Below are positions 26,489-35,044 of a DNA stretch of 40,347 nt, in pieces; position 1 is the first letter of the stretch, and every line of letters starts with the position of its first letter. The notes under the pieces were generated by a model. The model searched no databases, was not told where the DNA came from, and was given only the letters and a program-made list of their open reading frames with translations. Origin of the DNA: Promethearchaeota archaeon (GTDB lineage: Archaea > Asgardarchaeota > Lokiarchaeia > Sigyniarchaeales > SOKP01). The DNA is taken from contig CP070831.1 of assembly GCA_020344955.1 (NCBI GenBank), forward strand, positions 1-40,347. The letters run 5' to 3'. Both the position numbers and the translations under genes were made by a program.

Positions 26489-27169
26489 TTATTTCTCATT
26501 ATATGTATCATTAAGTGCTTCAATAAACTCTTTTTTAGTTAATTCAAAACCTCGTCTAAGTGCTTTTACTATAATTTTTCTCCCCATCGGAATTTTTAAT
26601 ATACCAATGTCCTCTTCAACTATTTTGATCCCCTCATCTGTAAATTCTAATTGTTTCATCAAATTTTCCTTCGCTACTTCTTTCAAAGGAAAGGTTATTC
26701 GACATAAGTCTCCATAATTCTCTGCTTCTCCTTTTATTTCTAAAAATTTCACTACTTGTTTTAAATAATTTTTAAATGTTTCTTTAGCCACTTGACTCAT
26801 TCTTACATAATTTCTATGACTTGGTGAGCATTGTCGAGATGTTTGATCTGCTTCAAGGTATTTTGGAAAATTTTCTTCGATTATCTTATTATAACTCTCT
26901 TCAGTTTTACCATTAAGCAATAATTGCTTACCTGCATCCAATGTAATTTTAATTTGTCTTAATGTTCCAGATCTAGCATCATTTCTTGACCAATAATCAT
27001 AGAAAGTTTTAACAATTGGTTTAATAATGAAGGTTAAAAGGCCGGTATCTAATTCAGTATCAATTAGTTCCCTTCCTAATTCAATGGATCTTTCCATTTG
27101 CTCAATCATTCGTTCTTTTATAAGATGATAATTTCTCTCTAAGTAATTCAATGCTTGATCTCCGGTCAT
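26489..27169 (-). CDS. Unrecognised helical protein, paralogue B of a tandem pair
   Basis: The 226-residue protein (from ATG 27169) is a tandem paralogue of the gene at 25719-26378. A longer frame from TTG 27202 adds 11 residues with no match in the paralogue and is rejected. Shared features are MIEQMERS, LIDTELDTG, FIIKPIVKTFYDYW (47-60), and QC (113-114) with H118 and NY (120-121). The C-terminal IPMGRKIIVKALRRGFELTK aligns with its partner. No domain family comes to mind. The gene is divergent from the giant pseudo-GTPase/solenoid gene across 176 bases, so they may share a control region. Confidence 0.7.
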   Translation of the reverse strand: MTGDQALNYLERNYHLIKERMIEQMERSIELGRELIDTELDTGLLTFIIKPIVKTFYDYWSRNDARSGTLRQIKITLDAGKQLLLNGKTEESYNKIIEENFPKYLEADQTSRQCSPSHRNYVRMSQVAKETFKNYLKQVVKFLEIKGEAENYGDLCRITFPLKEVAKENLMKQLEFTDEGIKIVEEDIGILKIPMGRKIIVKALRRGFELTKKEFIEALNDTYNEK

Positions 27170-27280
27170 TTTTAAAACAAAAATATTTAATCTCAAACTC
27201 AATTAATAAATATAAAAAGAATTCTATTCTTTTAAAATAATTTCATAAGTTTTATACTATTAATGTAATGTAAAATAATC

Positions 27281-27288
27281 TTTATAAC
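27281..27288 (+). promoter_or_regulatory. Possible TATA box for the pseudo-GTPase/solenoid gene
   Basis: TTTATAAC lies 58-65 bases before the ATG at 27346. With the usual archaeal spacing, transcription would begin near 27310, giving a leader of about 35 bases. It is one of the cleaner TATA-like sites in the window because CCG follows it. Confidence 0.4.
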
Positions 27289-27345
27289 CGAGTTAGGATT
27301 TATCAATCAATAGAAATTGAAAAATAAATTAGAATTATTTTTAAT

Positions 27346-30300
27346 ATGTCAATATTTTACTTCAGAACTTTAATTCTTGGTTCGGATCCTGATTCTATTC
27401 ACTTTTATATTTCAAGAGCTTTTGGAGAACCGGGAGAAGATAAAGAAACATATGTTTCATGGTATAAGGAAGTAAAGGTTCTAGATAATGTCTGTGATTT
27501 AGAAATTGATGCCCTAATAAGTGTTTCTGCAGATTTAGATAAAATAATTCCAATGGTTGACGGAATTATATATTTTTTAAATCCAGTGGTTCAAGAGGAA
27601 TCAGAACTTTTTGAAATGATTCTTCCAGATATTTTTTCTGTAAAGAGAGATATCCCAACAATAGTTGTATTTTATGATCAGGATGGAATTCTTCCTATCT
27701 CTGTTAATGAATTATTAACTCATATATGGGTTAATTTTCCTAGTCTTGAAGCATTTGTGAATCTCCCTCCTAAAGATTTTCATCAAGCTCTTCAAGCTTT
27801 GTGTTTAGCTATCATTAATGGAGATACTCCCTTAAATATTGAAAACGCTTGGATGAGATTTCCAATATTTATTCAAATGGCAAATATATATTTTAATAAC
27901 CAAAATTATTATTACGCTGCTCAAGCTATTAGGAAAACCGCCCAAATTGCTGATATATACAATAAAGAAGAATTTTATATAATTAGTGAACAAGCAGCAT
28001 ACTTGTATTCTAAAATGAGTTTATATCTAGAAGCAAGTAAAATTTTAGAAAAAGTAGATATAAAGAAATCAGCAAATTTCAAGAAATTATATGCTGAGGC
28101 GATGGTGAGAGAAGCGAATCTTTATTTCAAACGGAATGAATATGAAAAGGCAGCTAAAACCTATGAAACAGCAGCTCAATGGTCAAGTATAGAATTATTA
28201 GACAAAACATTAATAAATGAAGCATTTAGCTTATCAATAAATTCGTGGATTTCAGCCTGCAGAGTAGAAGATGCATTTAGAATTCTTCAAAGTTTACCAC
28301 ATCAAGAAGTTATAGTCATTTTAAAAGAAATTTCAAATAAAATCGGAGCAGCAGCAGAATATTTGGTTAGTATCAATAATTTCGAACTAGCAAGAGAACA
28401 GCTTTATAGAGCTGTCAATAGATATCAATTGGAAGATCTTTTTGATGAATTAAAAGATTTGACTAACAAACTAACTGAAGTTCTAATTAAACTTTTTAAA
28501 AAACAGATAAAGGAGCAAAAAAAACATGCTGCCAAAAATACTTATGATGAACTCGAAAATATGTGGAGTTCATATAATGTAAAAAAACCAGATTTAGATC
28601 CAACTTTAGAAGAATTAATTAATCAGTTTTTTGGAAGCAATAATTTTGAGATAGCCACTATTTTAATTGATAAATTAAATTCAAGTATTCTAAAAAAACA
28701 ATTGGCAAAAGTTAGAGATGAGCTTGAAGATAAATTTAGAGTACAAAAAAAGAAAGAAATCGAGGATTATATCAACAAGGGAATCCAAATTATAAAAGAA
28801 TTCACTGAAGCTGAACAAAATATAATTATTGAAATGAATTCTCAAAAAATAAATGAAGCAAATGAATACGTTAAACAAAATAGTTATATTACTGCTGCAA
28901 ATCTCTTGAAAAAACAAGCAAAATTTCTCAAAAGTATCGGTAAAGACGAAATAAAGGAACAAATTCTTACAAGATCTTTAGAGGTATTATTGGAGGGTTT
29001 AGAATTTGAAAATTTCTTCCTTATTTTCAATCAACTCTCAAGTGATATGAAAAAAAAATATTTAACTAGAATTTTTCCTAAATTTCTTCAAAAATTACGT
29101 GAAATTAGAAAATCAGAGGATTATGAAAGAATTTTTAAAATTTTTGAGAGTTCAATTAGAATCTACCGAGATCAAATGCTTTATGATCAATCGAAGGAAA
29201 TTAGCTTAGTTTTCATAAAAGTTATTAAAGCTAATGCTTTGAAAATTTTAGAAGGTGAAGATAATCTCCTCCCTGCAGTTAATAAGGCAGAATTATTAAT
29301 CAAAAAAGTTCTAAATATTGCCTCAGCATATTTAGATAAAGAAGAAAATATTAGAATCACATTTAACAAAATCTATAAAAGAATTACAGAAATTTACATT
29401 GAATTAGATAACTTGCATCTAGCTCATGTTTATAATGATAAAATTGAAAAAGCTGTTTATAAAATAGAACTCCATAAAAAAATAGAGCTTCTCGAAGCTA
29501 AAAAAAGCGAGATTCGATCAAAAAAAGCTAAAAAGATTCGTAAAGGAGAAGAATTAAAGGAAAAAGACTCAATTATAGAGAAACGAGCACAAGAAGCGAG
29601 ATTAGATAGAGAAAATGATATGAAAGAAAGAAAAGGATTAAAAAGGGGATATTTTAAAGACGGTTTGAGTAATTTGAAAAGCCAACAATATAATGAAGCA
29701 CTTGAAATCTATAAAAATTCTATAAATCGATTGAATATAACTAAGAAGTATAAATTAGCAGGAGTTTCTTTAGCAATTGCTTGCCTAATACTCATGAAAC
29801 AAAATAAATTTGAAGATGCAATGAATTTATTAACTGAAACGAAAAAGAAATTATCTGGATATGGTAAATTATTTTCTGAAGCATTTGCGGTTACATTAAT
29901 CGAATACGTTATTGATTTGATGACTTTTCAAGATGAAGAAAAATACAAAGAATCACTACATTTTTTTGAAATACTACCATTATTTGAAGAAGAATTATTA
30001 TTATTATATGATCTCATGGGTAAAGAATATCAAATAGAAGGACAACGTGGAAGAACTGTCGAGATGTTCACAAAACTAAAAGAAATTCAGAGAGACATTA
30101 AAAATTTAGCAGAATATATTGAAAAAGAAACACATTCTGTGAAACAACGGGAAGTAATTAAAAACCAATATTGGAGATTAATATTAGATGATATTTCTAA
30201 CGGCAAAATGTTAAGCGCATCAACTGGTTATTTTGAGTCAATTTCAAAGCTTAAAAAGGAAGGGTACATTAAACCAGCAGCAACTAGTTTGATCTTAGGT

Positions 30301-31086
30301 TCTATGATCCTTATTAAAGAAGAAGGTGTTAAAACTGCTGAAGAAGAGTTTCGGAACCATTTAAATCAAAATAAATCAGATTTAAATAATCTTCCAGAAA
30401 TCAAGATCATGAAGTATCTTTTCCCTGCAATAAAAAATGACGAGAAAATTGTTATTAATCTGATTGTTGATTTATTTATCGAGAGATTAGTTTTATTTGA
30501 ACCGGAAATTCAAATTTTAAGAAATATTGCTGGAGAAGACATATCAGAAGAAGATCAAATTAAGGAAATGCTTACACGAGAAGAATTTGGAGAATATACT
30601 AAATTTCAAGTAGAAATTGATCAACGATATGGTAAATTACAAGCTAAAGCAGTAGATGCTAGAAGAGATAATGAAACAATGATTAAAAAGAGAAAACCAA
30701 TGAGAAAAAGATATTATACACCAATAATAGAATTACTAGAATCAAAGAATTTTAAGGGAGCTGCAGATAAGTATTTACAATTAGCATATAGTTTCTCTAA
30801 AAGAAAAGATCTCGAATCTAGCTCCTTAATGGTAATTTTGCACGGATTAAGTCTTTTAAAGGCAAATGAATCCTTAAAGCAAATTAAAAATAATGTTAAT
30901 ATGTATTTGAAAAGTTTAGGGGTTAATAAGAAACTTGTAGAAGAGACATTTTATATTATGTTATTTATGTTTTTGATTGATGTAATCTTATATAATTTTG
31001 ATCAGTATTTACCTAAAATAAAAGAAAGCTTGGAAATACTTCCATTATTCGAAGAAGAAGAGATTTTAATCGATATTAGAGAATGA
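27346..31086 (+). CDS. Giant helical-repeat (TPR/SNAP-like) protein with an N-terminal pseudo-GTPase-like domain
   Basis: The 1246-residue protein matches no family I can name with confidence. Residues 1-160 look like a small-GTPase fold without nucleotide motifs: strand LILGSDPDSIH sits where a P-loop would be but lacks GK[ST], VDGIIYFLN (71-79) resembles the strand before the base-binding loop, and IPTIVVFYDQDG replaces NKxD. Residues about 170-700 are helical hairpins of TPR/alpha-SNAP character (for example ANLYFKRNEYEKAAKTYETA). Residues 700-765 are a very charged, likely coiled-coil segment. Residues 766-1246 hold three related modules beginning near 766, 939 and 1120; the first and third each carry ILPLFEEE about 110 residues in. 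There is no membrane segment. The architecture suggests a scaffold or regulator of a GTPase or coat-like system, which is inferred. Confidence 0.75.
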   Translation: MSIFYFRTLILGSDPDSIHFYISRAFGEPGEDKETYVSWYKEVKVLDNVCDLEIDALISVSADLDKIIPMVDGIIYFLNPVVQEESELFEMILPDIFSVKRDIPTIVVFYDQDGILPISVNELLTHIWVNFPSLEAFVNLPPKDFHQALQALCLAIINGDTPLNIENAWMRFPIFIQMANIYFNNQNYYYAAQAIRKTAQIADIYNKEEFYIISEQAAYLYSKMSLYLEASKILEKVDIKKSANFKKLYAEAMVREANLYFKRNEYEKAAKTYETAAQWSSIELLDKTLINEAFSLSINSWISACRVEDAFRILQSLPHQEVIVILKEISNKIGAAAEYLVSINNFELAREQLYRAVNRYQLEDLFDELKDLTNKLTEVLIKLFKKQIKEQKKHAAKNTYDELENMWSSYNVKKPDLDPTLEELINQFFGSNNFEIATILIDKLNSSILKKQLAKVRDELEDKFRVQKKKEIEDYINKGIQIIKEFTEAEQNIIIEMNSQKINEANEYVKQNSYITAANLLKKQAKFLKSIGKDEIKEQILTRSLEVLLEGLEFENFFLIFNQLSSDMKKKYLTRIFPKFLQKLREIRKSEDYERIFKIFESSIRIYRDQMLYDQSKEISLVFIKVIKANALKILEGEDNLLPAVNKAELLIKKVLNIASAYLDKEENIRITFNKIYKRITEIYIELDNLHLAHVYNDKIEKAVYKIELHKKIELLEAKKSEIRSKKAKKIRKGEELKEKDSIIEKRAQEARLDRENDMKERKGLKRGYFKDGLSNLKSQQYNEALEIYKNSINRLNITKKYKLAGVSLAIACLILMKQNKFEDAMNLLTETKKKLSGYGKLFSEAFAVTLIEYVIDLMTFQDEEKYKESLHFFEILPLFEEELLLLYDLMGKEYQIEGQRGRTVEMFTKLKEIQRDIKNLAEYIEKETHSVKQREVIKNQYWRLILDDISNGKMLSASTGYFESISKLKKEGYIKPAATSLILGSMILIKEEGVKTAEEEFRNHLNQNKSDLNNLPEIKIMKYLFPAIKNDEKIVINLIVDLFIERLVLFEPEIQILRNIAGEDISEEDQIKEMLTREEFGEYTKFQVEIDQRYGKLQAKAVDARRDNETMIKKRKPMRKRYYTPIIELLESKNFKGAADKYLQLAYSFSKRKDLESSSLMVILHGLSLLKANESLKQIKNNVNMYLKSLGVNKKLVEETFYIMLFMFLIDVILYNFDQYLPKIKESLEILPLFEEEEILIDIRE

Positions 31087-31093
31087 TTAGATT

Positions 31094-32017
31094 TTAATCA
31101 ACCATCTTGGCATATTTTTGTAAATCTTTAACTCGCATTCTTAGGGTAACTTCAGTTACCCTGGCTAATTTACTTATCTCCTTTTGTGTGCGATTTTCAT
31201 TACATATTTTAGATCCTATATAAATAGCAGCCGCCGCAATTCCTTTCGGGTCCTTCCCTGCAGAATTGAATCCACTATCTCGGGCTTTTTCTATAATTTT
31301 AACAGCGATATTTCGGCACTTCATTGAGAGTTTTAACTCTTCATTGAATTTATCCACGTAACGTTCGCTAGAGAAATGGGTTACTTTTAATCCTAATTTA
31401 GGTAAAACTTCCATCAAAATTAGCCTATAACTTTTTATAACTTTCTTTTTTGGAATCTGTGCTACTTTTGTAATTTCTTCTGCTGTTCTGGGAATTCCAT
31501 GTACTCTCAAAGCAGCAAAAATTGATGCTGATAATAATGTATCAATACTTCGCCCCATAGTCAATTTTTTTTTCACTGTTTGTGTATAAATACGAAGAGC
31601 ATCTTCTGCTACGGCGTCGGGAATTCCTAATCTCTTTTGTAGTCGTTGTAAATTTGGTAATGCAATCCATAAATTTCTTTCATAACTAGTTGTAAGAGAT
31701 CTGTGAATCTTGGCTAATCTATTAAATTTAGATTTATATTTAGGGCTTAAAAGAGTGCCCCTTGCATCTCTAGAACCTCTTATAATTGTTCTAGGCCCTA
31801 TTGGACTATAAACTCTTTCATTACTTTTTCTTTTCTGTATTTCTTCCTGAGTAAAAGCTCTACGTGGGCTATCATCAAGAATACGTGAATATACAAATCC
31901 ACAATTTAAACATACATAAAAACCATCCTCTTCACTAATTTTCGGATTATCACAACAAGAAGGTCCCTCTTCTCCATTTTCCTCAAAAAAATCATCATCT
32001 TCAAAATGAGCTGGCAT
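31094..32017 (-). CDS. tfb: Transcription initiation factor B (TFB/TFIIB)
   Basis: TFB bridges TBP-bound promoter DNA and RNA polymerase. The 307-residue protein has an N-terminal zinc ribbon, a B-reader/linker region (SNERVYSPIGPRT and RGTLLSPKY) and two cyclin folds (about 115-205 and 210-300). The second ends in a helix-turn-helix region (TQKEISKLARVTEVTLRMRVKDL) for BRE contact. The ribbon is unusual: the first metal pair reads CC (C21, C22) followed by DNP instead of CxxC, while the second pair is normal (C36, C39). The acidic N-terminus before the ribbon is short. The gene is convergent with the solenoid gene (7-base gap) and divergent from the Arf/Rag-like GTPase gene over 200 bases. 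Archaea often carry several TFBs; nothing here shows whether this is the main one. Confidence 0.97.
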   Translation of the reverse strand: MPAHFEDDDFFEENGEEGPSCCDNPKISEEDGFYVCLNCGFVYSRILDDSPRRAFTQEEIQKRKSNERVYSPIGPRTIIRGSRDARGTLLSPKYKSKFNRLAKIHRSLTTSYERNLWIALPNLQRLQKRLGIPDAVAEDALRIYTQTVKKKLTMGRSIDTLLSASIFAALRVHGIPRTAEEITKVAQIPKKKVIKSYRLILMEVLPKLGLKVTHFSSERYVDKFNEELKLSMKCRNIAVKIIEKARDSGFNSAGKDPKGIAAAAIYIGSKICNENRTQKEISKLARVTEVTLRMRVKDLQKYAKMVD

Positions 32018-32086
32018 AGTTTTTAAAATGCAAGAGGATAGTAATTGAATTTTTAATTATTTTCCTTAAATTTACATAAATTAATA

Positions 32087-32096
32087 AATATATAAG
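32087..32096 (-). promoter_or_regulatory. Possible TATA box in the tfb / GTPase divergent region
   Basis: Read on the minus strand this is CTTATATATT, 70-80 bases before the tfb ATG. A second candidate, AAATTTATATC at about 32124-32134 on the plus strand, could serve the GTPase gene. The 200-base gap is otherwise featureless and AT-rich. Confidence 0.3.
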
Positions 32097-32217
32097 TTTG
32101 ATCTATTTTACCTTCACTTGTGAAAATTTATATCTTTATCTTTTTAACTAGTATCTTAATAAATAATAATAAAAAGTATATCAACCTATAAATAATAAAG
32201 AAAAATCGTAGTTTGTA

Positions 32218-33450
32218 ATGTCTACTGAAGACTTAATAAAGGTCGTCTCTAAATTTTTAGACCCTAAATCTGCTAAAGTTAGGAAATTAAAAGAAATAGA
32301 TGATGTTCTAAAACTTCATCTTGATTCATATAAATTTATTGATAAGGAAGAATCTACAATAATGAAACAACTTTTAGATATCTCAACTATTGAAGATGCT
32401 TCCAAGTTAAATAAAGATAATCCCTTCGAGAGTATAACTCTAATAGAAGAAACCGACGATTCCATAGAATTAGCAATAGATTTACAAAAAAAATTAGGAG
32501 AACTAAAAGAGAAATATCCTACTCTCGAAACAAAATTAAAAAAAACAGCAACAATCAGTTCACTTATAGCAAGTATTAAAGAAGAAAAAGATGGAATTGA
32601 ATTAAAAGGTCAGAAAGTACTTTGTGCAGGATTGGACGATGCAGGCAAAACTTCATTGTTATCCAAGTTTGGAGGACGCTTAGGAATTGGTGATATGATA
32701 TCAACACATCCAACGAAAGGAGTAGTCCGAATGAAATTTGGGAGTACAAATTTGAATTTGTTTATTTGGGATCTTGGGGGTCAACAAGAGTATCGAGAAA
32801 GATATTTAAACAATCCAGAGCAATATTTCGTCCAATTAGACCTGTTAATGTTTGTGATTGATGTTCAGGATCCTGATAGATATGAAGAATCTCTCCAATA
32901 CTTTAGTAAAATTTTAGATTCCATAATTATACTGGAGGAAACACCCTACATATTAGTTTTTCTCCATAAATATGATCCGGATTTGAAGAACGACCCTAAA
33001 ATCCTCTTAAACATTGAACTTATAAAAGATAGTATGAGTGAAATGTTAAAAAGCAAAAAAATTGAATTTGATGTTGAAATATACTTGACATCGATTTATT
33101 CTCTTATTTCCCGGGAACCACAATTTGCCAAATATGTTAAAAATTTAATGAGTGCGACTCACTCTTTAACTGATCCAACTATTAGAAAAGTAGAGGGATT
33201 AGGGAAAACTTTAGAAGAAACCCTGAATGCTGTAATTCGATTATCAGAAAGTATTTCTACACAACTTAATGATCTTGATAACCGACTCCGAGCTATAGAA
33301 TCAGGAGCATTTCAAGTTGCCCAAAGTGGAATACCTATTGAAATTGCCAATCCCAATCAACCCTCCTCAAGACCTCAAGAAAATGCTAGATTAAATGTTC
33401 TCAATGAGTTAAAAGATTTATTTAGCAAAAGGCGGAGGTTAGATCTTTAA
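32218..33450 (+). CDS. Arf/Rag-like GTPase with N- and C-terminal helical extensions
   Basis: The 410-residue protein has a G domain at about 130-310 flanked by helical arms. Motifs are P-loop GLDDAGKTS (138-146; Arf has GLDAAGKT), switch II WDLGGQ (184-189; Arf WDVGGQ, Gln kept) and a G4-like FLHKYDPD (248-255), where HKYD stands in for NKxD much as in Rag/Gtr GTPases. The N-terminal 125 residues are charged and helical. Residues about 330-370 (LNAVIRLSESISTQLNDLDN) look like a coiled coil, which suggests dimerisation. It has no N-terminal glycine or cysteine tail for lipid attachment. It is divergent from tfb and overlaps the convergent PAP2 gene by 4 bases. Asgard genomes encode many Arf/Rag-like GTPases; the target of this one is unknown. 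Confidence 0.9.
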   Translation: MSTEDLIKVVSKFLDPKSAKVRKLKEIDDVLKLHLDSYKFIDKEESTIMKQLLDISTIEDASKLNKDNPFESITLIEETDDSIELAIDLQKKLGELKEKYPTLETKLKKTATISSLIASIKEEKDGIELKGQKVLCAGLDDAGKTSLLSKFGGRLGIGDMISTHPTKGVVRMKFGSTNLNLFIWDLGGQQEYRERYLNNPEQYFVQLDLLMFVIDVQDPDRYEESLQYFSKILDSIIILEETPYILVFLHKYDPDLKNDPKILLNIELIKDSMSEMLKSKKIEFDVEIYLTSIYSLISREPQFAKYVKNLMSATHSLTDPTIRKVEGLGKTLEETLNAVIRLSESISTQLNDLDNRLRAIESGAFQVAQSGIPIEIANPNQPSSRPQENARLNVLNELKDLFSKRRRLDL

Positions 33451-34178
33451 TCTTTTTCCTTATTCATTTTAAGAATGTTTTTGATTGATTTATTAATAGC
33501 CAGTAAAAATATTATCAAAAATATACTTAAAGTGAACAATAAATATCCAATATTATCCAACAGTATTGGATTAATCTGTCGATATTGTATTTCATAAGGA
33601 ACAAACTGTTCTAAATAAGTTACTATATTAAATATTAATGGACCAGTTAGATATACTGCTATCAAAAAACCTAAAATCCCAAACAGAGATCCAAATATAA
33701 CATCTGATGGGTAATGCACACCAAGCTGAATCCTTGAAAATGAAACGATAATCACCATTAAAAAGATTAAAATACTTATAAAAGGAGATTTTAAAAAGAA
33801 TATTCCAAATAACCAAAACATAGCCATAACATTATAAGAATGCCATGATGGAAAGCTTCTTGATGTAGGTTTACGCTCATAAACAGTTATTTTATCCTCT
33901 CCAAACCTCTCAAATGGTCTTTTTCTTTTTACTGTTTGCTTTATTGCTAATATTAGAGCTAATCCAGTAAGAAAAGTAGCAGATATGAAGGATAACAAAA
34001 AAGTATCATACCAAATTAACAGATAGAAAGCAATTAAAAAAAGCCATATAGTTTCTTTTCCAAAAAACGAAAAAAATCTCAAAATAATTGTTAATGGTTT
34101 ACCACCTAATCCGTTATATTTTAATATTACTTTTTGGTCCCATTTATCTACTTTAATTGAAAATTCTTTGATTTCCAT
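33447..34178 (-). CDS. PAP2-family membrane phosphatase
   Basis: The 243-residue protein has about five or six membrane helices and the three PAP2 motifs. Motif 1 is K-x6-RP (K80 to R87-P88), motif 2 PSWHS (residues 110-114, His113; the family usually has PSGHS) and motif 3 SR-x5-H-x3-D (S148, R149, H155, D159). Such enzymes remove phosphate from lipid phosphates (phosphatidic acid, polyprenyl or isoprenoid pyrophosphates) at the membrane. In an archaeon a polyprenyl pyrophosphate is a plausible substrate. The gene is 22 bases after the PHP-domain gene on the same strand, so the two are likely co-transcribed. Confidence 0.93.
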   Translation of the reverse strand: MEIKEFSIKVDKWDQKVILKYNGLGGKPLTIILRFFSFFGKETIWLFLIAFYLLIWYDTFLLSFISATFLTGLALILAIKQTVKRKRPFERFGEDKITVYERKPTSRSFPSWHSYNVMAMFWLFGIFFLKSPFISILIFLMVIIVSFSRIQLGVHYPSDVIFGSLFGILGFLIAVYLTGPLIFNIVTYLEQFVPYEIQYRQINPILLDNIGYLLFTLSIFLIIFLLAINKSIKNILKMNKEKD

Positions 34179-34200
34179 AGAATTTAAACTTCTATTTTTT

Positions 34201-34995
34201 TTAGATTTGTTGTAATAATTTATAGGTATTTATAACTTTAGGGATTTGTTCTTTAAAGTAATCTAAGGAATGTGAATCAGATCCAACAAAAAATTCCACT
34301 CCTTCTTTCTTTAATTGTTGCATAACTTTCATCGAGGGAAAGGTTCTCTTTATTGGAAATCGTAGACCCGATAAATTTAATTCTACTTTTATTCTGTTCT
34401 TCATACACAAACGACCCAAATCAAGTACTCTATTTTCAGAAACATTACAATCATCTGTAGGTATGAATTCATTATTATTAATATATCGAAATATAGTATC
34501 AATATGGCAGATATTTTTGAATATTTGAGAATCAATCATTTTTTTACTTACTTCAAAATAATTATCTATAATTTTTTTCATTGGAATTTTTTCTAATAAT
34601 TTTTTTAACCCCTCTCTTGTCGTAATTGGATATCCAATTATCCATTCATGAATAGATCCCCCAATAAAATCAAATTCTTTTTCATAATCATCCATAAATT
34701 CACTTAATTCAATCTCCTTATCCTCATAGTATTCAATTTCTAAGCCACTGAGTATAAAATCATATGATTCCTTAAATCTATCGATCTCTTCAAGATAATC
34801 ATCAACTCTTCCATTATAAAAGGGATTAGTCTTATCATTCTCTACATAATAAAGCTCATAATGGTCAAGAAAACAGATATTAATTTGATGCTCCTCTACT
34901 ATTTTTATATAGTCTATAAAAGTAGGACCATCTTCTGCAACATCTACACTCCAAGGTCGAGTGTGAATATGAAAATCTGTAAATTTAAACCTCAT
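34201..34995 (-). CDS. PHP-domain phosphoesterase (histidinol-phosphatase-like)
   Basis: The 264-residue protein carries the PHP metal-ligand set: H9-x-H11, H45, E86, H116, H164 and D240-x-H242 (GSDSH). This pattern is found in HisK-type histidinol phosphatases and related phosphoesterases with a trinuclear metal site. No other histidine biosynthesis gene is in the window, so a role in that pathway is not supported by context. It is the upstream gene of a pair with the PAP2 phosphatase (22-base gap) and begins 49 bases after the end of the CoA-transferase/GNAT gene on the same strand. Confidence 0.88.
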   Translation of the reverse strand: MRFKFTDFHIHTRPWSVDVAEDGPTFIDYIKIVEEHQINICFLDHYELYYVENDKTNPFYNGRVDDYLEEIDRFKESYDFILSGLEIEYYEDKEIELSEFMDDYEKEFDFIGGSIHEWIIGYPITTREGLKKLLEKIPMKKIIDNYFEVSKKMIDSQIFKNICHIDTIFRYINNNEFIPTDDCNVSENRVLDLGRLCMKNRIKVELNLSGLRFPIKRTFPSMKVMQQLKKEGVEFFVGSDSHSLDYFKEQIPKVINTYKLLQQI

Positions 34996-35044
34996 AAAAT
35001 GACTAGATTAATAATTAAAGAAGAAAAATAAAAATTTGGATTAT

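Noticed and set aside
27170..27202. TTG start for paralogue B at 27202
   Set aside because: The added residues have no match in the tandem paralogue, whose similarity starts right after ATG 27169.
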